Below, piece by piece: positions 23,285 to 35,554 of a stretch of DNA of 64,000 nt (positions are counted from its first letter, which is position 1; every line of letters starts with the position of its first letter). This stretch comes from Prostheceraeus crozeri (taxonomy: Eukaryota > Platyhelminthes > Polycladida > Euryleptidae): contig CAJQUW010012634.1 in assembly GCA_907163375.1 (NCBI GenBank), positions 62,001 through 126,000 on the forward strand, written 5' to 3'. The notes under the pieces are model-generated. The model ran no database searches. It saw only the letters and a program-made list of their open reading frames with translations, and was not told where the DNA came from. The translations under genes were made by a program, and so were the position numbers.

Positions 23285-25731
23285 TTATGAAGAGCACTGG
23301 AAGCACTTGCATTTAAACAACTTCAAATTTTGAATGTTGCTTTGAAGTCGAATCAGTCTTTCGGCATTTTTCGATGTTAGTCTATTTCGATCTTTAGAGA
23401 TAATGCGAGTGGCTCTTGAAAACAACTGCTCAGATGGTACACTTGTAGAAGGGCATGAATGGATTTTGAGGTGAAGCCGATAAAGATCTGGAAGATCAAT
23501 TTTAAACGAATCCCATGCAGTGTAAATGTCTTTTATGGATGGATATTCTTTTAAGTATTTCTCTAACTGAGCTTTAGGAGTGGATGTTTCCTTAGTTGTA
23601 GAGGTTTTCATTGGCCCTAATGCATTATCCATCATACTGTCAAAAGTTGATGACGCTTCGTCATTGTTGTCGGTTAGAATGGTCGGTGTCACTGAATCAT
23701 CTGGTACACATTCCACTTCATTATCAGCGGAATCGCATATTTTGAGTAGTTCAGTGAGAAAAATCTTTTTGGCTGCAACCTTGTTTTGAAAGCAACGTAG
23801 CTGATACCTCGGAATCAAAGCTGTTGCAGTTACATACACAGGATTTCTCTCGATTTTGCTAAACCGCTTTTCAATGCTTTGGAGGACTAATTCAATCATT
23901 TGACGGGTTGTATCGGTCTCACATTTGGACAATTCATTTCGCAACATAAAAAGCGCCGGTATAACTATCCCGATGTTTGATTCGGCCTTTGAGATTTCAT
24001 CAGTTACAAGCTTGAACGGTCGCAAAACTGTGCAGACATCAAGTAACAAAGCCCAATCTCCAGATGTAAGCTGTGGATGTGGACAACTTGCATCTTCCAT
24101 GGCTTCAGGTAATACAGCTTTAAGGTGCAGAAGCCTATTGAGCATTTCGTAGGTGGAATTCCATCTAGTAGAAACATCCACTATTAATTTCAATGGTTGA
24201 AGAACATTCTGCTCCCGCTGTTTTTGTATTAATATTTCACTAGCATTCACTGAGTGGTGAAAGTATTTGACAATATTTCTGGCGGCTTTTGCAATGTCTT
24301 GAGAAACATGACTGCCCAGTAAAGTTTCTTTTACAATCAAATTGAGTGAATGGGCGAAACAGCCTTCGTGAGGTAAATTAGCTATCTGCAAAGCTTTCAG
24401 TTGAGCTGACGCATTATCTCGTAGAACACAGACAATTTTGTCAGATATATTCCATCCTTGCAGCAAAGACGTAAGCTTGTCGCTTGTGTTAACGGCTGTA
24501 TGACGTTCATTGAATTCAGTGCATGACAAGATAACTGTTTTCCTTTCTCCATTATCAATAAAATGGCAGGTTATCGATAAATATGCGTCCATCGCCGAGC
24601 TGGTCCATACGTCTGCAAAATAAAAATATTAACTGAAAGGTGACAGTTCAATAAATTTATTGTATGAGAATATTAATGTAAATCAGACCTATTTGTTGAA
24701 GAATGAAAGTGGTTTGGCATATATTTTATGACTACTTCAATAAAAAAACGTTTTTTTTGCAACCCTAGTCATTTTTCATAAATGGAGTTCTAGGAATAAT
24801 AAAATTCATTTTAGGAATATCGGACGCAGTGTCGTTAGGCCCATCATTTACATAATGCCAACTGCCTCGTCAATTTGAGACATACGCTAGTAAAGATGTG
24901 CATATTCATCAATTTACCCCTGTACTGCCCTTTGGCAACAATTGTTGCCAGTACTGGAAATTGGACTGAAACCACGGATTTTCAAAAATATTACGTAGTC
25001 CTACTTTCTATGCTGTTTTAAAGACTTTTAGTTAGATACACTGTAAAAATTTGCATTTTCATACCTCGGTCATTAATTGTTTAAGGGGAAATTAAGAAAA
25101 TATGCATAGGAGAACGAGATAAGAAAAATGCTTTATTGTGGAACGATGTATCAGCAACTTCCAAAATATTTCAAGGAATCGAAAAAAACTCACCTGTAGT
25201 TAAAGAGAGGAATGCAATATCCTTAAGTTTGTCAGAAATTATATTATCTACTTCGCTTTCGATACTCGGCAAAACAGTTTGCGTGATGTGTGTGTTTGGG
25301 ACCATTTCATAGCGTGGTTCGAAAAAATGGATGATTCTCCGAAACCCAGATTGCTTTACGATGTTAATAGATTTTCCATTTTCCGCAATATATAATGCAA
25401 TTAGCCGAGATATTTCCTCAGCTCTGTTTTCGTTTGATTTCATCAAAGTGCGTTTTTTTATCACACCATGTAACGTCTCCTGACGTGTATTACGCGAGGA
25501 GATAACACTGCTCGAAGTTGAGGAACCGATATTCGTATCACTCACCAACGCATCACAGTTTGAAGTTGCTGCCGTATACGCTGTCGGATGATGTTTTCTG
25601 ATGTGAAAAGTCAAATTCGTCGTGGATGTCGTACTGACGTAAGTTGGTGATTGACACAGTTTGCATTTTCCTCAATTGTTATCTGATAATTCAAAATGGT
25701 CCCATGCTTTACTGCGTTTCACACGTCCCAT
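23285..25731 (-). CDS. hAT transposase gene, two exons (BED finger, DDE)
   Basis: Exon 1 runs 25731-25194 and exon 2 runs 24612-23285, with a 581-bp intron bounded by GT (ACAG|GTGAGT) and AG (TTTTGCAG|AC). Splicing makes LSLTTDVWTSSAMDAY, the hAT motif around the first catalytic Asp, and gives an in-frame total of 622 codons including the stop. Other landmarks are a BED zinc finger (CKLC with HIRKHH), VLRDNAS (second Asp), STRWNSTYEM (RW motif) and the C-terminal dimerisation motif SVPSEQLFSRATRI with RNRLTS. One in-frame TGA (25674-25672) lies inside the BED finger, about 19 codons after the first ATG, so this copy may be inactive or start later. It resembles ZBED-type hAT-Ac proteins. The enzyme acts in the nucleus on the element ends. 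Confidence 0.85.
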
Positions 25732-26579
25732 AGCGAAGAAAGAGTCGAGGCATCGAACTGGAACAATATAACTCCGTATTGCACCGAGTTAATTCAAGGC
25801 TATCATCGATTTAGTTTCTAATTGGCTGTCAGAACAGAATCTCGGGCGTGTTTCACTGCGACGGAGACACGGTGGAATATGATTAGAATATGCAAGCGTT
25901 ATCCTAAATTTAATAAGTAACTGTATTTTTCCTGAATTTTTGAATATTACTCTAGGTTGAACTTGATCAGTTACATTACCCTATGAGCGTTTTGGCAATA
26001 GTGCTTGCTTCGTATTGCTTGGCGCACGCATACTTCACATTCTGTGTGATGCATAGCTGCAGTGCATACACCTCGAGCATTTAGCCATGAAGCAATCAGC
26101 CTCTTTGCAATCAGCATGGTTTTCTCAGATTCACAGAGGGCACACACACAAACACACACGCGTCGCGCGCACACACATAGTTCTCGTGTGAGGAACAGAA
26201 GCAGCTTTTGAATACACAAGGCTAATCGTATTGAAAGCGCTGCCAGGTGAGTTTGTCCTCGTCTCTTAAAGAGGATTTGATCCCTGTCATTAAACAGGCA
26301 TAACAAGAACGATGACCTATCTGGTGCTCCTAACAGCAACATGAATAGGCCTGTAACTGAAATAAGAAATAGACGCTGTTGACTGAGAAGCGATTGAAAA
26401 ACAGTCCATCCACTGGTGCGTTGAACTCGATAAGGGAATAGCGGTGGCATTGGCAATGAAGGTGAGAAAATTCTTCAGTTAATCCACTTGAGTGTACATA
26501 CACTATCACTACTGATGTCACAATCAATGTAGATATGATGACTGTTGTGAGTAAAAGCGATAAAGCTTTTAATCGATAC

Positions 26580-26742
26580 AACTCTCGAAAATAGTGTAAA
26601 TAAGAATATCAGTACCAACACTGAAATAATATTGATATTTATATCGATATTGATTTGAAAAATATCGATATTATCGGTATCGATATAATACTGATAATAT
26701 CGATATTATTTTGATATCGGTATCGCTATCGTTTCAACCCTA
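26580..26742. repeat. hAT right subterminal ATCGAT array
   Basis: It mirrors the left array, with repeated ATATCGATATTATCG-like units running into the terminal CGCTATCGTTTCAACCCTA. Confidence 0.7.
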
Positions 26743-27059
26743 GTGTTTATTACATCAGCCTATCTATTTGTTTTGAACATCAGATGGCGGTTGGCGTTGA
26801 GCAACACACAATGATTAAGACACTCTGAATTAAGCATTGATGGTCAATTTAAAAGAAAATGGAAAATAAAATATGCATTTAATGATTTGCAAATATTTGG
26901 TGTTCTATCCATAACTTCCCTAATTGAAAACATGATCTTTTCTTCCCACCAGGAAGTGAGATCATTTAAACCATAATTTACAGCTCAATTTAATTTAGAG
27001 GCAGTACTTCTACTCTCTAAAACCTAAACAAGTAGTGGGTTTTAATTGTCACAATAATT

Positions 27060-27221
27060 GGAAGGAGCGATAATCATGATCGGTCGGGCACATAAAGTCA
27101 CATATCTGCCGTGCTGAATGTGACCGATTTGGGCACATTTGGTCACATAAAGACAGTGGCAAACGTCACATGTGTTGGGCACATAATCGGTCACATATTG
27201 GGCACAGTTTGGTTTGCAGTG
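27060..27221 (-). mobile_element. Family B element end (inverted)
   Basis: Its reverse complement begins CACTGCAAACCAAACTGTGC followed by CCAATATGTGACCGAT, matching the family B left end at 34058 and 50173. Several GGTCACAT and GGGCACAT units follow. The inner boundary is unclear. Confidence 0.6.
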
Positions 27222-29933
27222 TGCTGTACATAAACTTTCAAACGATGAACCACAAGCCACGTCAGCACGATCACATACATGTCAGTATGATCAGGACGTA
27301 CAGTACAATGTCCAGACGTGCTCGGAGTCTCCCAGTTGTATGCAGTACTCCACAGAAACATATATTTTTTAGCAGACATCGAATGTGCGTAATTGCCGAA
27401 ATTTTCTTACTTAACCGAGCTTGATGAAGACGTTCAATGTCTCTGCTTAATGCATGTTGAATTCATTCATGCAAAGAACAGAGACAAATATATACACATG
27501 AATTTAGCAAAGACCAGTAAATGCAAACAACCATAATGGAAGATGATCATAATTTGATTAATTCGACATCAACGTGTTATTCCAAAACAGAAGCTGTATT
27601 TGTGATGTCAATAAAAGTGAATTGTCTGAAAGTATGATGCAAGTACATCACGAATCTGGTGCAATATATGTGACATAACCTTATGTAGGGGATAAGAAAA
27701 TTGTGGAAGAAAGACAGCCTTTTAAGAATGCAAGTCGATGCGACCGCGGCAACTGGAAAGGGTGACTCCATGGCCGGAATAAGTAATGAAGTATACTATA
27801 GGCCATAGAGTGATGTGGGCTATTCAATTGGGTTGCTCTTTCATGTTAATAGATGTTTTGACCGCAAAGTTATTTATATTCATGGCTTTACATTCTTCGG
27901 ACAAATATATTCCCAAAAGCAGCAAAAGGTAGGTTGAAGTTAAATCTCCTGTGTTCACTGCATTTCTTGTGGATTTTTTTCTTGCAGATTGATGATTCTT
28001 TGTCATCTGACTAAAAGAGGTAACTACAACTGGTGAAATTGAAAATATAGATCCAAATCAAAGAACAAGCAAATCTCAGTGCAAATTTCCTTCGGCCTGT
28101 GGTAAACGTTCATTCTACAAATAGGTTGAAGATTAATAGCATAGAGTAAGGTCAATTGTGTGACTAACCACGATCATCAATGATGAAATGCCAATTCATG
28201 ATGAACAATGATTGATGAACAGTGTATTATATATTTATTTATTTGTATTTATTCAAAATGATGACAACAGCTGGATGCCAATTACAGTCATCCGATGCGA
28301 ATGATATACAGATCACAACATTGCCAGAATCAAAATGAGACAATAGAAAACCAGATACTGAAAATATATACGTACCTGAAACATATGTGAACAAATATTC
28401 TTGATGAAAGACACAGTAGTAAAATACATAGCATTTTTCAAATACTAATGAAATACAACAGATTACCAGAATGAAGGTGAGACATTAAAAACCAGATATA
28501 CTGTAAATGTACCTACCTAAAATACATGACAATAAGAAAAAAGATACTTTATATAAAGAACCGAGAAAATTATGTGAAATGTTTTATCAGAAACCTTTTT
28601 ACTGTAGAAAGAGATGCACTGAAAACGTCAATTTCTTTGAATTTGTTTGGACTCAAAAATATCCTCGGGAAAAAAGTATGTTTCCGTAAGAGTAAGCGAC
28701 TTTTTCTTTTTGAAGTAAAAACACCAGTATTCCTGGTAATACGACCAGGCACTTTAAGACAAACAGCTGATGTCAAATAATGGCAACTGATTGCACTATT
28801 GACAATCTTGTGAAATAGCAAAATGTCTGAAGTCTCCCTGCGGTCCGTGAAACATAAGTATATATATATATATATATAGTTATGTGGTGAAATATTTTGG
28901 AGGGATGAATGTTGTTGAAATATTCGAAAGAATTTTTCTGATCACAATTTTCAACACGCAGCAATACATGCTACTTTTATTATTTTTGAAAATTCAAAAT
29001 TTTTCGCAGGGGCAGACCGCAAGCATCGGATCTTACAATCAAAATTCCATGGGAAAGACAGTCTCACATTTACACAGTTGTCTTCTTGCGTTACATAGTT
29101 TCCCGAATATTAATTTTGCAATTTCACGATGGAAATGTGCTTTTCAGTGACCATCATAAAAGAGATCGGTTTCACAATATTATTATAAAACAACGTATTT
29201 CAATTGTCTGTTGTTTCAATCGCTTTCAATTTATTCCGTAGAGCATTTTCACTTGGAACTTGAGTCGGACTGATTTCAACTTCAGCAATGTGTTGCCCAT
29301 GCTTTAAGAAGCGCTTAGTGCGTATTGGTTCATTTCGGCGATTTATTTAACCATGTAGGAATCTTTTGCTTGAATTCTGTCTGTCATTAACGAAGAGTGA
29401 CAGTTTAATCACATTTTGAGGTAGAGAATGATGTTTTATATCAAATAAGAGTAGTAATTCTCTGAAACTTGTCGTTCTTCTTAGCTAACTTGACATTTGT
29501 GATTGACCAATGAGAATAAAGCGCGGTTAAAAGCATTGCCAACGCGTTGATAATTTGCATTCGTCATTCTGACGATGGCTGACTGTTTTGAGTGACTATT
29601 GAGTAATAGACGTCATCAAAGAGCCTTGATTTTATCTTTCAATGTCACTTGTCCGGAATCAATGCATGTCAAGATATTTAGGAGATTTTGCAAGTTGTTT
29701 TTTTCATAACACAGCACATTCCGGAGTTAAGTTAATAAAATTGACCTGTTGATATGAAAAAGGAAGAGTGCTACCTTCAAAGTAAGAAAATGTACTAACT
29801 TCATCTATCTTCAGGAAAGTGATTTTTCTTGATTTGTCAGGAAATCCTGATTTTTTGGGTTGATTTCGGTCATTTTTGAGAGAAGACAGATTCTGCGAAA
29901 CATTTACAGGGGGTAAGAGGGGAGGAGTTGTAC
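27222..29933. other. Gene-free DNA
   Basis: No supported gene. A TA microsatellite occupies about 28857-28879. The remaining ORFs are short, overlap on both strands and match no family I recognise. Confidence 0.45.
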
Positions 29934-31473
29934 TCAGAGTTGGAAAAGTCGGAATTGGAATTGGAATTGACCTTGATAAACCTCAATTCCACTTTTTCGA
30001 TAGACCTGTGATAAATCTATTTGTACAAAAATTGAAATCACAATACTCGGCCGTTGTGTTAACTGCACGCAGAGATAAGAGAGAGAATGATCGATAGAGG
30101 AAGCTTTATTCTATTGCTGAATAAAGGGTGTTAATTGTAATTTCGATGGGCCAACAGCCCCCGGACAATGTTAATCCAGCGATTAAGCAAACAATGAAAA
30201 GACAATCATCTCTGTTCAATCTGTTATTCAGTTATTCATCAAGCAAGATAGTTAATCAAAATAAAACAATTGTTGATCGTTGTACACACGAAAAACAATT
30301 GGTTTGGAAAGAGGAAAATTAACGCTGTATTAAAAGGCAGCAACACTGTCAGTTCAAATCATAATGTAGACAGTGTCAATAAATGATTCTAATAATTAAT
30401 GATTCAATTATAATGGTAATTACATGAAATATTATTCAATTTCCAATCACGACAATAAACAATGTTAATTTTTAAGACTATAGTTGTATAGATACGATAC
30501 GCAACTACAAAAGAAAAAAATTTAGCTTACAATTCACTTCTTAATGTTGAATTCACTTCAATTCGATAGGACTCACTTTTACCAAATTAATATCATAAAT
30601 ATCAGTGTCACTTATACTGTCAATCTTCAATCGCGCTCGCAGCTGACAGGCAGTCGTTGTTGTTACTTCTGTAGTTAAGTTACACCACGAGAGCCGGGAG
30701 TTCAAACAGCTACTGAAGATGTCGTATGTGTTGCTGTTGGTAGTTGTTGTGTCAATTTCTCATCGCTTCTAATTTATACCAATTACGAATTTTTGATACT
30801 TGACGATAAATCCACTTTCTTTTAAAAATTGAAAGAGTTTCCCTTAATCTCTGGTCGCTAGCTTTCGACCCGACCACATTTCGTTCACGAAATATTTACA
30901 TGGAAATTTTTCATACACGGAATTTTTAATCTCCTTTTTTAACATAGACCAGTAATCAGTTTTCATGATATCATTTTAATCGTCGTTTTTTCTTTCATCA
31001 ACAATCACGTTATTCGCACATTGAAGTTCTTTCTTCTGTCAGTTTATTAATAGATTTATTCGCATCTCATCTCTCTCTCTCCCTCTCTCAGCGTTTGATT
31101 CTTTGCAGACCGTTAATTTTCTTTTCTTTTTTCCGAGATATTGAATATCTCGTTTACGAAGCGAAAATGGCGTAGGCTGACCGGTTACACATGTACACCA
31201 GAAATGTGAACTATGAACATGAGAACGCACATAGGAGTGACGCAGAGAACGGCACACAGGAAGAACGAGGATCGGATAAGGACACATGGGTTAGATTGAA
31301 ACGAGCAAACGTTCGATACATTAACATAAAACACTATACGCGACATGCAATTATCGGAATTGAATCTTATTATGGAATTGGAATTGAATTGAACTGTTTC
31401 GACTTGAATTGGAATTGAATTTTCTGCTCTGGAATTGGAATCAAAAAATTTCAGTGGATTTTTTCCAGCTCTG
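29934..31473. mobile_element. Candidate hAT-type element with GGAATTGGAATTG ends
   Basis: The left end CAGAGTTGGAAAA matches the inverted right end TTTTTCCAGCTCTG, and GGAATTGGAATTG repeats lie just inside both ends (near 29950 and 31370-31445). Duplicated block sequence resumes exactly at 31474. No transposase is readable and the 8-bp flanks differ, so two unrelated ends are possible. Confidence 0.35.
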
Positions 31474-32460
31474 ATCGCGCCATAGTTGTGAACCAGCAAT
31501 TGGAATAAGAAACAAATTAGCGCATCAATTAGCCAGCAAAGTCCCGCGACTGAAATCCCGATGAACGTGTGTGGGACATAATGGACGAAGGCTGAGAGTT
31601 CGAATGCATCCGCTGCCACGATCCATTCAAGAACTACAAATTGCATTGAAAGGGATCCTCCATAGTCATATCAGGAAAATCATTTCTAGTATGATGAAGC
31701 GCTGTGAGGCCGCTAGCAAAGCGATAGGAGACTGCACTCGCTAGTAACTCCTTGGTTGCCTTTCTATAACTTTTTTCCTTCTTGGTATGTTTGTGTTTTG
31801 AGTTTGAATATCAATCCTAATGCCATTGGCTTTGAATGTTGCATTGCAGTAAACCTACATGGATGCCCTTGCAAATGCAGCACAATGTGTGTATCGGTAT
31901 ATTCATCATTGAGGATGAATTGTTGGTAGGTGCATCTCATCAAGTCCATATCTATGGCAACATAGCATCTCTGACAATCATTCAAACAAATTTTCAATCC
32001 AAGAGTAAAACATTCAAATCATTTGCATATAGAATTCAAAGTGAATTTTGATCTTCTGCATTTAGGTTTAGCTGCAGTTTCTCATCGGCTTGTGTCTTTG
32101 AAATCTATTAAGTTGATGATGAGACCGCTGCATATGCTTATTGATTGCATGTCAAAAATGAAAATGTTAATGGATTCTTCCTTTTGCAGTTTTCAATGGT
32201 ACGTACCGCCATCGCTATTCAGTCGGAAGTAAAAGACGTAACCTTTGATAAAAGTTGATTTAAATAATTCAAATCTGCACTGCACATACGTATAAAGATA
32301 TTCGTGGAGATTATGATAATTAAGTCTCACGATACAAATAGAATCAATGTGTAATGTTACGATCGTTCTCAAACGTCTGGAAGTGAGCGATGCTAACATT
32401 AACTTCAATTTTATTGGTCTCTAGGACGATCCGAATAGTCCTGCCAAGGTTGAAGCCTAA
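31474..32460. repeat. Partial duplication block 3
   Basis: It matches 51655-52660 over nearly its full length, including the 5'-flank module at 32070-32240. The minus-strand frame at 31764-31997 (starting MKICLNDCQRCYVAID) has a counterpart at 51873-52205, but the differences between the two copies look mostly amino-acid-changing, so coding is not supported. Confidence 0.7.
32070..32240 (-). promoter_or_regulatory. GPCR 5'-flank module, copy without a GPCR
   Basis: This is the same block as 15158-15322, but no receptor lies next to it on the left. The TGACGT site reads AGACGT here. It is probably the orphan remnant of a lost or rearranged receptor copy. Confidence 0.4.
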
Positions 32461-32714
32461 CCCATTAATGACGAAAGTTGTTTCTTAAGTTTTGATATGA
32501 AATTTCTATATAAAATGTGACCAGATGTTATAACTTATTTAATACATTAACAAACTTTCGAATAAAATTTATTGATTAGCGAAAAATCAATAGCACCTAA
32601 AGGTACCATTCGTCATATATGTAACCGAATTATGAAATAGATCAGAAAAACATTTTGTGGTTCAATTTCTTCAATTTCAACTGGCCTGCTGCAATTGCAA
32701 TGTAGTTTACTGTA

Positions 32715-32976
32715 CACTGTAAACTCTAGGGCACGAAATTGAGGCATCAATTCTAACCAACACGAGGCACGAGTAGGCACGAATTTCATAGTGCCGAGTT
32801 CGTGTCGATATATTTTTCCTTCACTTTCATTGGATAAACAAATATTTGGTTTGGTGCCTATTGGTGCCTACGTGGCGCTTACTGGTGCCTCGAGGCACTA
32901 GAAAGGCACTAACTAGGCGCTAACTGGCACGAAATTTCGGCTTCGTACCTAAATTGGTGCCCTACAGTTTACAGTG
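32715..32976. mobile_element. MITE family C (262 bp)
   Basis: It is flanked by TA on both sides (32713-32714 and 32977-32978). Inverted ends are CACTGTAAACTCTAGGGCAC and GTGCCCTACAGTTTACAGTG. The interior is built of repeated GGCACGA, GGTGCCT and GGCACTA units. It is non-coding and shares its outer CACTGTAAA with families A and B. Confidence 0.8.
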
Positions 32977-33084
32977 TAGATATATTAGAGAATGATATAG
33001 GGTCTACATTTATTGTACGTCTATAAAACTTGATATTGACGCATGAAACTAAAAAACACAAAATATATCAACGTTTTCCAAAAT

Positions 33085-33585
33085 TTAGTTCTTCGTATGA
33101 TAGTCCATCATGCATATCGGATGTAAAGGAACTGCACACTTCACACATTGGAACTTTGATCGGCCACCACACTGCTGACATCGGGCTTTATTCACGTGAG
33201 AATGTGTTGTCGAGTGACCCTGGCCATCATAACGCAAAAGTTCATGAGAGTCCGCTGAAAGTCTTTTTGATGATGAAAGTGATATTTCTTGATTACTGTT
33301 TGTCCCGTATGTTTCAATCAAATATGTGGCGACATTTCGTGTGTAACTGAGAAAATCTGCTTCAAAGCCGTTCAAAAGTGTTTAACAGTGTCGATATTGT
33401 TTGATAACGACAGGCATGCTGACGTTGAGATGCTTCTTTTCACGTGTAGAATATCTCTTCACAACCGTAGTAGGTTCGATGGAATAAACATTTGAAATCA
33501 TAGATACGACCTTGTTGTCAACCCATTGTATGATTTCAATGTCCTTGTATCGCACACGTTCCATCGCTCCACGAGGTTGCTTCAA
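33085..33585 (-). pseudogene. piggyBac-type transposase remnant (second family)
   Basis: Two frames remain. The upstream one (33382-33585) reads MERVRYKDIEIIQWVDNKVV then SMPVVIKQY, the stretch before the third catalytic Asp. The downstream one (33085-33375) reads FLSYTRNVATYLIETYG and a Cys/His ribbon (RCQQCG, FQCVKC, LHPICMMDYH). The segment between, including the catalytic Asp, is missing. It differs clearly from the piggyBac at 15.6-18.2 kb, so it is another family. No terminal repeats or TTAA pair were found. Confidence 0.75.
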
Positions 33586-33609
33586 GCTTAAGCAATAGCT
33601 TAAGAATTG

Positions 33610-34050
33610 TCGTTTTACTGATATTAGGTGACAGAAATCTATGAATTAAAAGTAACAATAAGCTTGTGCGCAAATTTTGGAAGAAAACGTCTTTAGCTCT
33701 CGTACTAGTTAGTCAGAAATGTTTTGAGTCAAGCAGGTCGTGGATCAGGTGTCGTTGATTCAATTCAAACTCCACTACCTGGGAAATCCTTGCGTTACTC
33801 AAATGTACATGAAGGAATTAGCATGAAGCTATTAAATGAAATTATATAAAATTATTTGATATGAGATGAGAATGCTGAGCTTGAATTCAAACGAACCCGG
33901 CTCACTTTCATTGATAATAGACAGGAGTATGTCATATCAAGGATTTTCGTGAGAGAGAGAGAGAGAGAGAACATGAGAAGCGAATTGACAGAAAAATGTG
34001 CATGCAGATACCAATGTAGTTAATCGGAGTAGATGGGTCCTAATTCACAA
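33610..34050. repeat. GPCR block 3' flank, copy 2
   Basis: It matches 13090-13500 with small insertions and a GA-rich stretch near 33951-33970. No receptor lies beside it. Similarity ends where family B inserts after AGCTA. Confidence 0.6.
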
Positions 34051-34057
34051 AGCTATA

Positions 34058-35480
34058 CACTGTAAACCAAAGTGTGCCCAATATGTGACCAATAATGTGC
34101 CCGACGCATTTTCGTCACATCGGTCACAATTGGACACATATTTGACTTCAATGTCAGCGGCGATGAATCGCCGTAAAATGCCTATTCGGCAAGTACACTG
34201 TAAATCGCTCAATACCAATCACATACGAAGGATGCATACCAAGATATTTTTTTGGTATATTTCTGCATGATCTTGGTATATATTTGTATGCTTTTCGCAT
34301 GTTATTTTAAGTGTGGTATGCTTTACATACTAAAGCCATACCAACACAATGTTAAAAGAAAGCATCAATCATGTCCAAAGTATGTTGATTTAAGGCTTTT
34401 TGTCAATAAAGATCACACTAATGCTACTACTGCTTTGTAAGTAGTGAGATAATGACATTTTATAGTCAAACTAACAATACTGAATTCGACTTTAATACAT
34501 GTGAGTCCGAGGCATTTCATAAATAATCAATAAGTATTTGACCATCAACAATTATGCATTATGTAATTTTGGAACTAAGCATATTATCAATCCAAAATAA
34601 AGACACATTATAATTCATGAACGCAAAAATAGTTATGTTTGAGATATATAAGTCAGCATGGTTGCTGAAAAGTTATCGTTTTATTGAAATGATGTTTATC
34701 AATCTAGTTCAAGGAAATGAGCTAATTATTATGAGTCTTGTGAATGCTATAAGACAAGTTGTAAAGATGACACGCGGCTTTAATTTCACAATAAATCTAA
34801 TCTAGTTAAATACCACACTTTCACAAAGAAATATTCACGGCTGGTATTACTGGAAAGTTATTTGTAAGTAGTATGTAGTATAACATATTTTTTGCCATAT
34901 GACATAAAGCTATTCATACGAAAGACATACGAAACACATACCAATTTGCATCGGGTCTCGTATATAAAACATACCAAGAATTGGTATTTCAACGTAAAAC
35001 AGCCAATCACAGTTAGCATAGTTCGTATCGTTTACATACCAATGACATACGAAAGTAAATGGCCATTCGTATGAAAAACATACCAGATTTCTTTATACTC
35101 GTATATACGAGAATCTCGTATCAAATGTTGGTTTCAAATTGTATGTAGACTTGGTATGTGTTTGTATGTAATTTTCGTATCCAGCGATTTACAGTATACT
35201 TGATGAGAAGAGTTCAAGTTGATTTTCCAAATTCTTTTCGGTATATTTTGTTCAAGAATATCAATGGCGAGAAGTTGTATTGCATTGAATATAGCTTAAT
35301 TAAAATATGTTTTAATCAGGATAATGTTTGTGTTGTTTAAAGATGTGACACATTGTTCGTCACATCGGTCACATTTGGTCACATGTCTGATGATGAATCA
35401 CCATAAATCATGCACATGCGGCGAGTGCTTGAAAACACCATGTAGAGCAGCATTCTTGAATAACAACAGTTCTGACAAAA
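34058..35480 (+). mobile_element. Family B element with nested family A
   Basis: The left end CACTGTAAACCAAAGTGTGC follows TA at 34056-34057. The B sequence runs to 34195, is interrupted by family A copy 6, and resumes at 35199 with CTTGATGAGAA, exactly as in the uninterrupted B copy near 50312. It then continues through the CACATCGGTCACATTTGG core to about 35480. Non-coding. Confidence 0.75.
34196..35196 (+). mobile_element. Family A element, copy 6 (full length)
   Basis: The element is 1001 bp, with TA at 34194-34195 and 35197-35198. The last bases read CAGTA instead of CAGTG. It is almost identical to copy 4, with only scattered substitutions and small indels by eye, so both moved recently. 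It is inserted inside a family B element. Confidence 0.85.
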
Positions 35481-35554
35481 TTTCACGGTCTTGGGTGACC
35501 ATCTTTTTGCCTTATTCTTCAATTAAAAATGACGATTTCTATATATAGAAAAAA

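Larger units (their letters stand above)
21891..26742 (-). mobile_element. Complete hAT transposon (4.85 kb)
   Basis: Perfect 20-bp inverted ends (TAGGGTTGAAACGATAGCGA and its complement) are flanked by an exact 8-bp target duplication GTGTTTAT (21883-21890 and 26743-26750), diagnostic of hAT. Roughly 200 bp at the left end and 160 bp at the right are dense in ATATCGATA motifs. The minus strand encodes a two-exon transposase. A CA-rich microsatellite lies near 26138-26180. Exact ends and duplication imply a fairly recent insertion. Confidence 0.95.

Noticed and set aside
25971-26456. 161-codon minus-strand ORF inside the hAT element
   Set aside because: It is built partly from a CA/GC-rich microsatellite (Cys-Val runs) and has no recognisable domain; it lies in the non-coding end of the transposon.
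28857-28879. TA run considered as a promoter TATA region
   Set aside because: It is a simple dinucleotide repeat with no gene beside it.
31764-31997. Cys-containing minus-strand ORF shared with 51873-52205
   Set aside because: Nearly every difference between the two copies appears to change the amino acid, and the frames end differently; they look like non-coding duplicates.
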